36,539 bases of DNA from an uncultured Bacteroidales bacterium (GCA_947302205.1 CAMYVD010000016.1:1-36539); one strand, 5' to 3'. Counted from the stretch's first letter, positions 8,709-18,655 are shown. A program made the numbers and translations. The notes: generated from the sequence alone by a model not told the origin.

Positions 8709-9680
8709 ATGAAGAATATAGCGATAGTTTGTGGTGGAGATTCTGGTGAATTTGAGATTTCCATCAAGAGTGCCCAGGTGGTGAAAAACAACCTTAACCC
8801 GAAGCTTTACAATTCAATGATCGTGGTGGTTTCCAAGAAAGGGTGGTATGGTCTCCTGGAAGACGGCACCCATTTGGACGTTGACAAGAACGATTTTTCC
8901 GTTCAGGTGGATGGCCGCAAGATCAAGTTTGACGTGGCTTTCAATGCGGTTCACGGCGAGCCGGGCGAAAACGGTCCACTGTCGGGCTATCTGGAGCTGA
9001 TGGGTATCCCTTGCACTTCTTCCGACCTGACCACATGCGCGCTTACCTTCCATAAAGACTTTTGCAAACGCGTGGTAGCTTCCTACGATGTCAAGGTGTC
9101 GCCTTCGGTGCTGATCAATAAGGGTGATGCCTACGATGCGGACGAAATCATCAATCAATTGGGACTGCCTTTGTTCGTGAAGCCTACGTGCAACGGTTCC
9201 AGCGTGGGCGTGACCAAGGTGAAGACGGCTGAGCAATTTGTTCCTGCTGTTGAAACCGCCATGGCCGCAGGCAATCAGGTGATGTGCGAGAAGTTCGTTG
9301 ACGGTCGTGAGTTTGGCTGCGGTGCCATGTGCTACAAAGGCAAAATGATGGTGTTCCCGCTTACCGAGATTTGCAGCAAGAATGAGTTCTTCGACTATGA
9401 AGCGAAGTACACCGCTGGCAAATGCGACGAGATCACGCCTGCCCAAGTGGATGAGGACCTCGAAATTGAAATCAAGGCTACCACGGCGATGCTGTATGAG
9501 AAGCTGGAATGTAAGGGCTTTGTCCGTATGGACTACATCGTCAGCGACGAAGGCGTCTTCTTTATCGAGGCGAACATCGTTCCAGGCATGTCGGACGCAA
9601 GCATCATTCCATCGCAAGCGCGTTGTTTCGGCCTGACGTTGGAGCAGCTGTTCGGGATGGCGATAGAGAATGTGTTATAA
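8709..9680 (+). CDS. ddl: D-alanine--D-alanine ligase
   Basis: ATP-grasp enzyme joining two D-alanines for the peptidoglycan pentapeptide in the cytoplasm. 323 residues from the ATG at 8709; the TTG two codons upstream is a less likely start. Visible features are the N-terminal VCGGDSGEFEIS loop, HGEPGENG, the ATP-grasp segment KPTCNGSSVGVTKVK, and the C-terminal metal-binding FIEANIVPGMSDASIIP, where most relatives have EVNTxPGMT. The asparagine ligand is kept, so the variation is probably tolerated. It is divergent from the PASTA operon and closed by the hairpin at 9684-9709. Confidence 0.95.
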   Translation: MKNIAIVCGGDSGEFEISIKSAQVVKNNLNPKLYNSMIVVVSKKGWYGLLEDGTHLDVDKNDFSVQVDGRKIKFDVAFNAVHGEPGENGPLSGYLELMGIPCTSSDLTTCALTFHKDFCKRVVASYDVKVSPSVLINKGDAYDADEIINQLGLPLFVKPTCNGSSVGVTKVKTAEQFVPAVETAMAAGNQVMCEKFVDGREFGCGAMCYKGKMMVFPLTEICSKNEFFDYEAKYTAGKCDEITPAQVDEDLEIEIKATTAMLYEKLECKGFVRMDYIVSDEGVFFIEANIVPGMSDASIIPSQARCFGLTLEQLFGMAIENVL

Positions 9681-9683
9681 ACG

Positions 9684-9709
9684 AAAAAGGAGCCAAACGG
9701 CTCCTTTTT
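9684..9709. terminator. Bidirectional rho-independent terminator between ddl and frr
   Basis: Perfect 11-base inverted repeat: AAAAAGGAGCC (9684-9694), loop AAAC, GGCTCCTTTTT (9699-9709). It has a T-run on both strands and sits between convergent stop codons, so it can end transcription from both sides. Confidence 0.9.
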
Positions 9710-9712
9710 CAT

Positions 9713-10276
9713 TTACACGGTCAGAATGTCTTTTGACTTCAACTCGGTGAGGTCGTCAATCTTCTTGATGTATTTGTCGGTGAGCTTTTGGATTTCTTCC
9801 TGAAGCAGTTTCGACTCGTCTTCCGAGATGGTATCCTTTTCAAGTTTCTTGGCTTCGTCGTTGGCGTTGCGACGGATGTTGCGGATGCCCACTTTGGCAT
9901 CTTCAGCAGCGGTCTTGGTGCGCTTCACCAACTCTTTACGGCGTTCCTCGGTGAGGGCGGGGACTGCGATACGGAGGATTTCACCGTTGTTGATGGGGTT
10001 GAAGCCCAGGTTGGCATTGAGGATGGCCTTGGCGATGTTGTTGAGGGCACTCTTGTCGAAGGGTTGCACCACAATCATGCGGGCGTCGGTGCAGCCAATG
10101 TTGGCCGTCTGCTCGATGGGCACCGTTGTGCCGTAGTATTCAACCATAACGCCGTTCAGCATAGCCGGACTGGCTTTTCCTGCCCTGATGCCCTGAAACT
10201 CATGCTCCAAGTGCTTGATGGTGTTGTCCATGCTTTCAGTGGCTTCGTCTAATACAAATTGAGAATCTTCAGTCAT
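9713..10276 (-). CDS. frr: Ribosome recycling factor
   Basis: Splits post-termination ribosomes together with EF-G. 187 residues, the normal length. The recognisable core is EFQGIRAGKASPAML near the N-terminus, then DKSALNNIAKAI, PALTEERRKELVKR and the long helix with VGIRNIRRNANDEAKK. Last gene of the long minus-strand run. It has its own candidate promoter box at 10296-10303 and ends at the bidirectional hairpin. pyrH and frr are often neighbours in bacteria; here a membrane-protein gene separates them. Confidence 0.97.
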   Translation of the reverse strand: MTEDSQFVLDEATESMDNTIKHLEHEFQGIRAGKASPAMLNGVMVEYYGTTVPIEQTANIGCTDARMIVVQPFDKSALNNIAKAILNANLGFNPINNGEILRIAVPALTEERRKELVKRTKTAAEDAKVGIRNIRRNANDEAKKLEKDTISEDESKLLQEEIQKLTDKYIKKIDDLTELKSKDILTV

Positions 10277-10295
10277 AGTTCAAGAGATTTGAGTG

Positions 10296-10303
10296 CAAAA
10301 ATA
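10296..10303 (-). promoter_or_regulatory. Candidate -7 promoter box for frr
   Basis: The minus strand reads TATTTTTG, matching TAnnTTTG, about 20 bases upstream of the frr ATG and just after the stop of the membrane-protein gene. It suggests that frr can be transcribed apart from pyrH. Confidence 0.45.
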
Positions 10304-10310
10304 ACAATTT

Positions 10311-10889
10311 TTATAAAATCAAGGCACAAGTTCCGATGAAAAGCAATCCAATGACCGAGATTGCCGTTTGGGTCTTGGTCATCGTGCTGGTACGGTAGAA
10401 TGAGAAAAGGGTGATGATGAAGAAGGGGAAAAAGTACAATGGGACGACCAGGAAACCAGCGATGCTGACCCAGCCAATGATGCGCACTTTCTTGTTCCAA
10501 CGGCCAAGGATGAAAGGCAGGATCACCAGTAGCCCCGTGGCGAACATCAAGAGGTAGGAATCATACATGCTGTACCTCAGGTGGTCCACGATGAGTACTG
10601 GCCATGGGGTGGTAATCTCCGGCAGTCGTCCTTGAAACATCGTGAGTTGGCTGACAGCGAAGAAAGCGGCAGCCAGCAAGCCGGTCTTGCGGCAGTTCCA
10701 AAGCTTGCCGATGAAGTAAATGAGTCCTATGGCGGCCGTGTTGAGCAGGGCAAACAGCAGTCCCGACCACAACCCGTTCTTCCAGAAGCGGAGGCCAAAA
10801 GCCGTCAACAGGACCACGCCCAAAAGCACGTAATCCAGCTTCCGGCTGGTCTTGTTCCTGACTTTCCGAAGATGATGCTTCCGCTTCAT
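10311..10889 (-). CDS. Uncharacterised multi-pass membrane protein
   Basis: 192 residues, not recognised. A very basic N-terminus (MKRKHHLRKVRNKTSRK) is followed by about five or six hydrophobic segments, roughly at 20-35, 40-60, 68-85, 110-130, 137-158 and 172-192, with short polar loops. The C-terminus ends inside the last hydrophobic segment. No catalytic motif is evident. The basic start suggests that the N-terminus is cytoplasmic. It lies between pyrH (18-base gap) and frr, an unusual place for a membrane protein. Codon use resembles the neighbours. It is real by length, position and hydrophobic pattern; its function is unknown. Confidence 0.8.
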   Translation of the reverse strand: MKRKHHLRKVRNKTSRKLDYVLLGVVLLTAFGLRFWKNGLWSGLLFALLNTAAIGLIYFIGKLWNCRKTGLLAAAFFAVSQLTMFQGRLPEITTPWPVLIVDHLRYSMYDSYLLMFATGLLVILPFILGRWNKKVRIIGWVSIAGFLVVPLYFFPFFIITLFSFYRTSTMTKTQTAISVIGLLFIGTCALIL

Positions 10890-10907
10890 AAGTTGATTAA
10901 CTCCTAA

Positions 10908-11615
10908 CTATTTCGTTACAAGAGTCCCAATCTCCTCTCCCTTGAGAACCTTCAGCAGATTCCCCTTGGTGTTCATGTCGAACACATACATGGGCATGTT
11001 GTTTTCCTTGCACATGGTGAAAGCGGTCATGTCCATTACCTTGAGGTTGCGCTGGTAGGCTTCGTCGTAGGTGATGTGGTCGAACTTGGTGGCGGTGGGG
11101 TCTTTCTCGGGGTCGGCGGTGTAGATGCCGTCCACGCGGGTGCCTTTCAGGATGATGTCGGCCTTGATCTCCACGGCGCGGAGGGCTGAGCCTGTGTCGG
11201 TGGTGAAGAAGGGGTTGCCGGTGCCGGCGCCCATCACCACGATGTGGCCTTCCTCAAGCAGACGGATGGCCTTGGCGCTGCTCATCGTGTCGGCGATGCG
11301 GTCGATGTAGAGACCGGAGAGCAGGGTGGCTTTTTGTCCCTTGCCTTGGATGGTGGATTGCAGTGCCATCGAGTTGATGACGGTGGCGAGCATGCCCATG
11401 TAGTCGCCTTGGATGCGGTCCATGCCTTTGGAAGCGCCTTGCAGGCCGCGGAAGATGTTGCCGCCGCCGATGACGATGCCAATCTGTACGCCGCTCTTGG
11501 CAGCCTCAATGATCTCGTCGGCATAGTCGTTCAAGCGTTGCGGGTCGATGCCGTATTGCTGGCTGCCCATCAGGGCTTCGCCGCTAAGTTTCAAAAGTAC
11601 GCGATTGTATTTCAT
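10908..11615 (-). CDS. pyrH: Uridylate (UMP) kinase
   Basis: Phosphorylates UMP to UDP using ATP; amino-acid kinase fold, hexameric in bacteria. 235 residues, full length. Conserved features are the N-terminal NRVLLKLSGEALMG, GIVIGGGNIFRG, the GDYMGMLATVINSMAL helix, AGTGNPFFTTDTGSALRA and the KGTRVDGIYTADPE loop. It starts 6 bases downstream of the C10 protease stop, with no room for its own promoter, so it probably depends on read-through from the OPT/protease genes. pyrE, another pyrimidine gene, lies at 23323-23967 but is not linked. Confidence 0.97.
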   Translation of the reverse strand: MKYNRVLLKLSGEALMGSQQYGIDPQRLNDYADEIIEAAKSGVQIGIVIGGGNIFRGLQGASKGMDRIQGDYMGMLATVINSMALQSTIQGKGQKATLLSGLYIDRIADTMSSAKAIRLLEEGHIVVMGAGTGNPFFTTDTGSALRAVEIKADIILKGTRVDGIYTADPEKDPTATKFDHITYDEAYQRNLKVMDMTAFTMCKENNMPMYVFDMNTKGNLLKVLKGEEIGTLVTK

Positions 11616-11621
11616 AAGCTG

Positions 11622-14600
11622 TTATTTAATGATGATTTTTTCTGTTTTGGTTTCGTTTCCGTTGACGGTGCGCAGGATGTAGACCCCTGGTTTCATGTTT
11701 TCATGGATGCTTGTCCCAACGATACGGCCCGTCACGTCCATCACATGCGTCACACTGCCTTCGAGGTCGGCTGAATTGCCGTTGGGGTTGCCATTGGCGC
11801 TGAAAATCAAGCGGAATCGGCTTTCGTAGTCGCTGGCTGTGGCTTCAAATGCGTAGCTCTGGGTTTGCAGCAGGTCAATGTCGGCACCCGTGAGGTTGTC
11901 TAGGAGGTGGAGGTACTCCAACCCCGTGTTTTCAGCGTTGATGCTGAGGGTATAGGTGCCATCTTCCGCCGCTTTGAAATGGACGGGAATCTCACTTGCG
12001 GTTTCATCGACAACGATTGCGGAATAGTTATTGGCTAAATATACCTTTGGCAAATCGTCCCTCAGCGTCATCTTATGCAGGATGTTGCCTTCCCCCAATT
12101 GCACGTAAGCCCTGTCGGTGAACAGGTCGTTGCCAGCCTCGATTCTGATGAATGAAGGCTTGTAGTCATCCTGGCTTCTCTTCGAACTGGGATTGAATAC
12201 CAATGCTTGATCCTGTGCTGTGGCTTGAACGAAAAAGCCCTGGCCAGGCTTGATGGGGTAGGTGGCGATGTCGCGAGTCTCCAGTTCGGATCCTCCTTCC
12301 ACTACGTAATAAATGGTGAGGGCGGTGCCTCCGATGGTGATGTTGCCCGAGACGAGGTTGCGTGTGAACGGATTGCCCATAAGGTTGAATCCTTTCAGGT
12401 CTCCACTGGTTTCGGAATAGCTCAACGGGACAGCGATTTCATCGTCGGTGGCTTTCATGGATCCGGCAAAGCTTAGGGATTGGTTGGAACTATTGGCATA
12501 GAGCAGGCCATAACCTTCCGCGAACGAGGTGAGGTTGTTGGCCGGCACTTTCTGGTTCAGCCAAACCTGCGAGGGCTCGTCATAGGCATAGAGGTCATAT
12601 GTAGTTTCCGTTATGGCGATCCCGGTGTTGCAGCCGTTAACCGGCGATGCGATGGTATACCAGCCTGTTTTCACGGTATTGTCGTTGCCATAACCGTTGA
12701 TGGATTTCTTGAGCGTCGCCTCAACGGCACTGCTGGGATGGATCAATTGGGCACCATCTTCGATGATGAGGTTGGCGGGGTCAATGTTAGAGATCTCACC
12801 GGTAACGGTAAGGGAACTGCCGCTAGTGAGGGTTATCTTGTCGTTGGAGGCTATTTCCAAGGAAGTGAGCTCGGCCTCGCTCATGGTGACACCCACCATG
12901 TTGGAGGATGCGGATACACCGCCGTAGTAGTTGGTCCTTACGGTAAACAAGTTGGGAGCGTTATGGTTCAGCATGGCATTGTAGGTGGTGGCACTGAGGT
13001 CTTGGGCAATCCTTGTTCCGTCTTGGTATAGGTTGTAGGTGTAAGTGCCATCGGTGAGGTGGGTGCGGATGAGCCAAGCGGTACCGTCGAAAGTGTCAAG
13101 AGGAGCTGAAAGAGGGTCGGTATCAGAGTAATAGCAGCCTTCTGTGTGGTCTGTGAAATTGCAAAATGTAGCTGGATAGTCTTTGGCTTCGGGATCATAG
13201 AAGAAGACCCATAAGTCTTGACTGTCGTCAATTTCAATGTTTTCATCCAATGCTATTTCAAACCATCCATTGATGGAAACGACGAAAGAACCGTGGGCCA
13301 ACTGGGAATTTGGATTATTGGTGCCTTTGTAGATAAAATACTCGTAACGGCCAGGGACACGTGAATAAAACGAAAGTTTACAGATCACCATGTCTGAAAA
13401 AGAGGTTAAATTGTCGGCAAGGTACCTGTGTCCCCAATACATATTTGCGGTTCCTAGAAAGCCTACATTGTTTTCAAAGGTTCCATCGCCATAGGTTAAA
13501 ATGCCAGCCGACGTTTCGGGATAGCACCATTTTGGAGCCGTCCAGCTTAAAGTGGCCTGGTTTCCCGATGCGGTCACCTGCAAATCATTGACGGTTTCAA
13601 CGGTAACGGTTACAATGTTGGAAGATAAGGATAACGCTCCATTGCCATCCACACTGCGCACCGTATAAACATGGGTTCCATAAGGGGCTGTTTCGACAAA
13701 GAAATCAGTGGCGGAATTGCCGATATAATTGTAGTCGCGGTAAACGTTGTAGCTTGCCGCACCAGAGGCTGTATCCCAAAGGAAGGTAACCGTTCGACCG
13801 TTTTGGGTGTAGGTCAAGTTGTCTGGGACCTCTGCTGTACAATTGGATGGGCGGATGCCGAAAACAGCACCTTGGTCTCTTGTGTAAACACCATTGCCAG
13901 CGCCGGCTTCGCCACTATTCGCGCCAGTATCCAAGTTGTCAAGGGAAAAATAACCGTCATAATGTCCGGCCCATCCCCAGTTGAAATGGAAATAGTCGCT
14001 GTCGTCGTAGCCGTCGCAAACGAAAGCATGGCCTCCTGATGAAGTTGGGTGATTCCCGCAGTATTCCAATGGGCGGTGTGCATCCAATTCCTCTTTCACC
14101 ATATCAATCCATTCTTCATCAGTGTAATACACAGATGCCCCATAATTGGAGGTTTTTTGTTTGAATGTAACTGCAGGATTGTAGTTGAAATAGGTTTTCA
14201 AGGCGTCAGCAACGAGGTTGGTTGGGGCTCCACTGCTTCCACCTCCATAGTTCATGTCTACTGAAACGCCACAGTGATACATCAGCGTGGCTACAGCATC
14301 TATTCTTTCAGGGGTATGAAAATTTGAAGGTAGCCAAGTGGCATTCCCTAATGGATCGGAATAATAATACTCATAATAATCGGCCATATTGGCCCAATCG
14401 TAAGTGGTTGTGCCAAAGTCAGCGGTCAAAGTTTGCCCATTCCATAGATAGGAGTAGGATCCGAAGCCACGCGAAGGGTACTGCCAATAATTCATGATTT
14501 GCGCCATGGCAGTGGCTACACAGCCTGTAAAAGCATGTCCGTCCGGACCGCCTGATGCGACTGGGCATTGCCTATTGTAATACTTGTTTTGGTTCCACTT

Positions 14601-15047
14601 GGTTTGAATCAATGGGGAAACCACAACGTTGGCTCTCCCTGTCTTGCCATTCCCTTCGGCCAAATCCTTCCATAATTTTGATGTTTCCGAAGAGGCTCTC
14701 ATCTGGTGGTCAATGGCATACTGTATCTCATCGCTGTACCCTTGTATCCACGAAGCCACATGCTCCGGCATCCCTTCGGCCACAAATTTTCCAGTCAGGG
14801 AATACCCCAAAATGGGTTTCACGCAGTCGTCGGCAGCCATCACCACAAATCCAGGATTGGCGTCGAAAACATAAAGGTTGTCAAAACCGGCCTCTTTCGT
14901 AAGGTCAATGAGTTGCGTTGCCTTTGCGCCATTGTTGTTCAAGAAGGTAGTCGCCACCTTGCGGGCGGTCTCGGGATCGACATGCTCCGCAAACAGGGGC
15001 AGCGATGCCACCAATAACAGCGTTATGAGATGGCCGACTCTTTTCAT
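11622..15047 (-). CDS. C10 family (streptopain-like) cysteine protease with T9SS sorting domain
   Basis: 1141-residue secreted protease. A signal peptide (1-20) precedes an inhibitory Spi-type propeptide (about 21-135). The C10 catalytic domain (about 140-395) has the nucleophile C176 in FTGCVATAMAQIMNYW, H340 in SSGGHAFVCDGYD, and the conserved FHFNWGWAGHYDGYF. Two fibronectin III-like segments follow (about 405-490 and 640-725) around a beta-rich domain of the cleaved-adhesin type. Residues about 733-1141 are a module shared with the giant protein at 28958-35731, ending in a T9SS type A domain (MDVTGRIVG, MKPGVYILRTV, TEKIIIK). Relatives include SpeB, interpain A and PrtT. It shares ATGA with the upstream OPT transporter gene and lies 6 bases from pyrH. 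Protease activity is very likely; substrates are unknown. Confidence 0.95.
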   Translation of the reverse strand: MKRVGHLITLLLVASLPLFAEHVDPETARKVATTFLNNNGAKATQLIDLTKEAGFDNLYVFDANPGFVVMAADDCVKPILGYSLTGKFVAEGMPEHVASWIQGYSDEIQYAIDHQMRASSETSKLWKDLAEGNGKTGRANVVVSPLIQTKWNQNKYYNRQCPVASGGPDGHAFTGCVATAMAQIMNYWQYPSRGFGSYSYLWNGQTLTADFGTTTYDWANMADYYEYYYSDPLGNATWLPSNFHTPERIDAVATLMYHCGVSVDMNYGGGSSGAPTNLVADALKTYFNYNPAVTFKQKTSNYGASVYYTDEEWIDMVKEELDAHRPLEYCGNHPTSSGGHAFVCDGYDDSDYFHFNWGWAGHYDGYFSLDNLDTGANSGEAGAGNGVYTRDQGAVFGIRPSNCTAEVPDNLTYTQNGRTVTFLWDTASGAASYNVYRDYNYIGNSATDFFVETAPYGTHVYTVRSVDGNGALSLSSNIVTVTVETVNDLQVTASGNQATLSWTAPKWCYPETSAGILTYGDGTFENNVGFLGTANMYWGHRYLADNLTSFSDMVICKLSFYSRVPGRYEYFIYKGTNNPNSQLAHGSFVVSINGWFEIALDENIEIDDSQDLWVFFYDPEAKDYPATFCNFTDHTEGCYYSDTDPLSAPLDTFDGTAWLIRTHLTDGTYTYNLYQDGTRIAQDLSATTYNAMLNHNAPNLFTVRTNYYGGVSASSNMVGVTMSEAELTSLEIASNDKITLTSGSSLTVTGEISNIDPANLIIEDGAQLIHPSSAVEATLKKSINGYGNDNTVKTGWYTIASPVNGCNTGIAITETTYDLYAYDEPSQVWLNQKVPANNLTSFAEGYGLLYANSSNQSLSFAGSMKATDDEIAVPLSYSETSGDLKGFNLMGNPFTRNLVSGNITIGGTALTIYYVVEGGSELETRDIATYPIKPGQGFFVQATAQDQALVFNPSSKRSQDDYKPSFIRIEAGNDLFTDRAYVQLGEGNILHKMTLRDDLPKVYLANNYSAIVVDETASEIPVHFKAAEDGTYTLSINAENTGLEYLHLLDNLTGADIDLLQTQSYAFEATASDYESRFRLIFSANGNPNGNSADLEGSVTHVMDVTGRIVGTSIHENMKPGVYILRTVNGNETKTEKIIIK

Positions 15048-17047
15048 TCCTCTACTTTAGCACGTTTTGAATCCCAAATCATGTAAACGATGATGGCGAT
15101 GTACATGACGAGGGCAATCAAGCCGGCCAGTGGGAGCTCGTTGAAGAAGCCGCCGTCGGCGGTACGGGCCATCAGGTCAACGTTGGCGAAGCGCAAGATG
15201 GCACTGACCACACCCATCAAGGCACCACCGGCGATGAAGCCAGAGGCGATCAGGGTGCCACGGTTGTAGCGGGCATCGTTGAGTTTCTGGTCCTTGCTGC
15301 GTGAGCTGACGTACCATGAGATGGCACCGCCGATGAGCAACGGGATGTTCAGGTCGATCGGGATGAACATGCCCAAGGCGAAAGGCAAAGCGGGTACCTT
15401 GCAGAAGTTGAGGATCAGGGCGATGGCGGCACCGATGCCGTAAAGCAGCCAAGGAGCGCTGCCGCCCGACATCATCGGTTCGATGACGGCACTCATGGCG
15501 TTGGCCTGTGGAGCGACCAATGCGCCTTCACCCACAAAGCCGTAGGCCTTGTTCAACACCATGATCACGCCAGCCACGGTGGCAGCGGCCACAGCGACGC
15601 CGACAAACTTCCATATTTCTTGTTTCTTGGGCGTTGTACCAATCCAATAGCCTACTTTTAGGTCGGTGATGAAAGCGCCTGCCACGGCCAATGCCGTACA
15701 CACCACACCGCCGATGATCAAAGTGGCGGTCATGCCGCCAGGACCGCTTAGTCCTGCGGCGACCATCACCAACGAAGCCAGAATCAGGGTCATCAGCGTC
15801 ATGCCGCTCACGGGGTTGCTGCCCACGATGGCAATGGCGTTGGCGGCCACGGTGGTGAACAGGAAGGCGATGACGGCCACAACCAGGATGCCGATCAAGG
15901 CATGGCCGAAGTTGTGTACCACGCCGAACCAGAAGAACAGGAAGGTGACGATCAACACGGCCACGATGCCGATGACAACGGTCTTCATGGAGAGGTCGCT
16001 CTGGGTGCGGTCGACAGGTTCATTGGAGGCTTTCTTGCCCTTGAATTCATTGGCAGCCAGTCCCACGGAAGATTTGATGACGCCCCACGACTTGATAATC
16101 GAGATGACACCGGCCATGGCGATGCCGCCGATGCCGATGTGGCGTGCATAGTCCTTGAAAATCTGTTCAGGAGCCATCGAGCCAATGGTGGCAGTGACAC
16201 CCGTGTTCATCAAGTCGATGATCTGGTCGCCCCAAATGAGGTTCATGCCTGGGATGATGATGAACCACACCAACATGGAACCGCAGCAGATGATGAAGGC
16301 GTATTTCAGTCCGATGATGTAGCCCAAGCCAAGGACAGCAGCGCCGGTGTTCACCTTGAACATCAGCTTGGCCTTGTCTGCCAAAGCCGCGCCCCAGCCC
16401 ATCATACGGGTGGTGACGGTCTCCGACCACCAGCCGAAAGTCGAAACGATGAAGTCATACAAACCGCCAATCAAGCCGCTGACGACGAGCAGGAGAGAGT
16501 CCTTGCCCTTTTTCTGTCCGCTGACCAGCACTTGGGTCGTTGCAGTAGCTTCAGGGAAGGGGAACTTGCCATGCTGCTCCTTCACGAAATACTTGCGGAA
16601 GGGGATGAGGAACAGGATACCCAGGATGCCGCCAAGCAACGAGGCGATGAACACCTGCCAGAAGTTGATCTCAATCTGGTAGCCCTTGCCTTGCAGGATG
16701 TAGAGGGCAGGCAGGGTGAAGATGGCGCCAGCCACCACGCCGCCTGAGCATCCGCCGATGCTTTGGATGATGACGTTTTGCGACAAGGCGTCATTCTTGC
16801 GGGTCAGTCCCGTGAGGCCGATGGCGATGATGGCAATCGGGATGGCAGCCTCAAACACCTGGCCGACTTTCAGGCCAAGGTAAGCGGCGGCAGCCGAAAA
16901 CAGGATGGTCATCACCAGGCCGATGCACACAGACCATACTGTGACTTCCTGGTATTTCTTGTTTTTGGAGAGAATGGGTTCGTACTCTTCGCCCGGCTTC
17001 AGCTCGCGCTGTGCGTTCTCGGGCAGCTTGAATTGGTCGTTTTCCAT
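15044..17047 (-). CDS. OPT family oligopeptide transporter
   Basis: 667-residue inner-membrane protein with about 14-16 hydrophobic helices. An OPT start (WSVCIGLVMTILFSAAAAYL GLKVG region, about 38-65), NDALSQNVIIQSIGGCSGG, KFPFPEATATTQVL, NPVSGMTLMTLIL and ALPFALGMFIPIDLNIPLL are characteristic of the bacterial OPT branch. Proton-coupled peptide uptake is the usual role of the family; metal-chelate transport is an alternative. The gene starts 9 bases after the RNase Y stop and shares ATGA with the secreted C10 protease gene. That suggests import of peptides released by the protease, though in a diderm an outer-membrane route would also be needed. Confidence 0.93.
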   Translation of the reverse strand: MENDQFKLPENAQRELKPGEEYEPILSKNKKYQEVTVWSVCIGLVMTILFSAAAAYLGLKVGQVFEAAIPIAIIAIGLTGLTRKNDALSQNVIIQSIGGCSGGVVAGAIFTLPALYILQGKGYQIEINFWQVFIASLLGGILGILFLIPFRKYFVKEQHGKFPFPEATATTQVLVSGQKKGKDSLLLVVSGLIGGLYDFIVSTFGWWSETVTTRMMGWGAALADKAKLMFKVNTGAAVLGLGYIIGLKYAFIICCGSMLVWFIIIPGMNLIWGDQIIDLMNTGVTATIGSMAPEQIFKDYARHIGIGGIAMAGVISIIKSWGVIKSSVGLAANEFKGKKASNEPVDRTQSDLSMKTVVIGIVAVLIVTFLFFWFGVVHNFGHALIGILVVAVIAFLFTTVAANAIAIVGSNPVSGMTLMTLILASLVMVAAGLSGPGGMTATLIIGGVVCTALAVAGAFITDLKVGYWIGTTPKKQEIWKFVGVAVAAATVAGVIMVLNKAYGFVGEGALVAPQANAMSAVIEPMMSGGSAPWLLYGIGAAIALILNFCKVPALPFALGMFIPIDLNIPLLIGGAISWYVSSRSKDQKLNDARYNRGTLIASGFIAGGALMGVVSAILRFANVDLMARTADGGFFNELPLAGLIALVMYIAIIVYMIWDSKRAKVEE

Positions 17048-17056
17048 AGCTTGTTG

Positions 17057-18619
17057 TTATTTTGCGAAGCTCACTGCACGTGTCTCGCGGATTACGGTAA
17101 TCTTGATTTGGCCCGGGTAGGTCATTTCGTTCTGAATCTGCTTTGACAGATCGTAGGCGATGCGGTCGGCGTCTTGGTCGGTGACCTTGTCGGCACCCAC
17201 GATGACGCGGAGTTCACGACCGGCCTGGATGGCGTAGGTCTTCACCACGCCTGGGTAGCTCATGGCCATCTCCTCCAGCTTGTTCAGGCGCTGGATGTAA
17301 GCCTCAACGACTTCGCGGCGTGCCCCTGGACGTGCGCCGGAGATGGCGTCACACACCTGGACGATGGGAGCGATCAGGGTTTCCATCTCGATTTCGTCGT
17401 GGTGGGCACCGATGGCGTTGCATACGTCGGGTTTCTCCTTGAACTTCTCGGCGACCTTCATGCCCAGGATGGCGTGCGGCAGCTCTTCCTCATTCTCAGC
17501 GACCTTGCCGAGGTCGTGGAGCAAACCGGCACGCTTGGCGGTCTTGGGGTTCAGGCCCAGCTCGGCAGCCATGGTGGCGCTCAGCTTGGCAACCTCGATG
17601 GAGTGCTGCAAGAGGTTCTGTCCGTAGGAGGAACGGTATTTCATGCGGCCGATCATCTTGATCAAATCGGCGGCCATGTTGTGGATGCCGAGGTCGATCA
17701 CGGTGCGCTTACCGGTCTCGATGATCTCCTGTTCCACTTGTTTCTCCACCTTGTGAACCACCTCTTCGATACGTGCGGGGTGGATGCGGCCGTCGGTGAC
17801 CAGCTTCTGGAGCGACAGGCGGGCGATCTCACGGCGGATTGGGTCAAAGCCTGAAAGCAGGATGGCGTCCGGGCTGTCATCGATGATGATTTCCACGCCG
17901 GTGAGGGCTTCGAGGGCACGGATGTTACGGCCTTCACGACCGATGATGCGTCCCTTGATCTCGTCGTTATCGATGTTGAACACGCTCACGGTGTTCTCAA
18001 TGGCGGTCTCAGCGGCAGTGCGCTGGATGGTCTCCAGCACCACTTTCTTGGCTTCCTGCTGGGCGGTCATCTTGGCGTCTTCGGTGATCTCCTTGACATA
18101 CACCATGGCTTCGGCCTTGGCGTCGTCCTTGATGAGCTCGATGAGTTGCTCCTTGGCGTCCTTGACGGAGAGGCCTGAGATGCTTTCCAGTTTCTTCGAC
18201 TCTTCCTCGTAGATGTGGTCCAGTTCAGCCTTGCGCTTGTTGACGGCTTCCTGTTGCGCAGTCAGCTTGTCCTGTAGGGTCTGCACTTCCTTGCTCTTGC
18301 GCTGGATCTCTTCCATCTTCTGGTTGGCCTGCTGCTGCATCTGGTTCACCTTGTTTTCGGTCTTCTGCAGCTCACGCTTGCGCTCGTTGCAAGCTTTCTC
18401 GTGCTCGTCTTTCATTTGCAGGAATTTCTCCTTGGCTTGGAGGATGCGTTCTTTCTTGATGACCTCGGCTTTTTCCTTGGCTTCATCAAGGTATGCGTTG
18501 GCTTCCTTGGTTACGGCTTTCTTAAGTAGGGTAGCGGTGATGAAATAACCTAAGGCCAAGCCCACGATAAGGCCTGCGATAGGTAGGATGATGGTTAAAT
18601 TGGCTGTGAGTAATAACAT
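17057..18619 (-). CDS. rny: Ribonuclease Y
   Basis: Membrane-anchored endoribonuclease that starts mRNA decay. 520 residues, the normal length. N-terminal membrane helix (about 8-32), a long charged coiled coil (about 40-200), a KH RNA-binding domain with [15 protein letters not shown] (about 223-237), and an HD domain with HSIEVAKL (H339) and the metal-binding HD pair in LLHDLGK (368-372). The C-terminal segment ends [20 protein letters not shown]. The start ATG at 18619 lies some 40 bases downstream of the probable 6S RNA. It is followed after 9 bases by the OPT transporter gene. Confidence 0.96.
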   Translation of the reverse strand: MLLLTANLTIILPIAGLIVGLALGYFITATLLKKAVTKEANAYLDEAKEKAEVIKKERILQAKEKFLQMKDEHEKACNERKRELQKTENKVNQMQQQANQKMEEIQRKSKEVQTLQDKLTAQQEAVNKRKAELDHIYEEESKKLESISGLSVKDAKEQLIELIKDDAKAEAMVYVKEITEDAKMTAQQEAKKVVLETIQRTAAETAIENTVSVFNIDNDEIKGRIIGREGRNIRALEALTGVEIIIDDSPDAILLSGFDPIRREIARLSLQKLVTDGRIHPARIEEVVHKVEKQVEQEIIETGKRTVIDLGIHNMAADLIKMIGRMKYRSSYGQNLLQHSIEVAKLSATMAAELGLNPKTAKRAGLLHDLGKVAENEEELPHAILGMKVAEKFKEKPDVCNAIGAHHDEIEMETLIAPIVQVCDAISGARPGARREVVEAYIQRLNKLEEMAMSYPGVVKTYAIQAGRELRVIVGADKVTDQDADRIAYDLSKQIQNEMTYPGQIKITVIRETRAVSFAK

Positions 18620-18655
18620 TTTACTTCTGTTTTACTCGGATGCAGGGGGCGAGAG

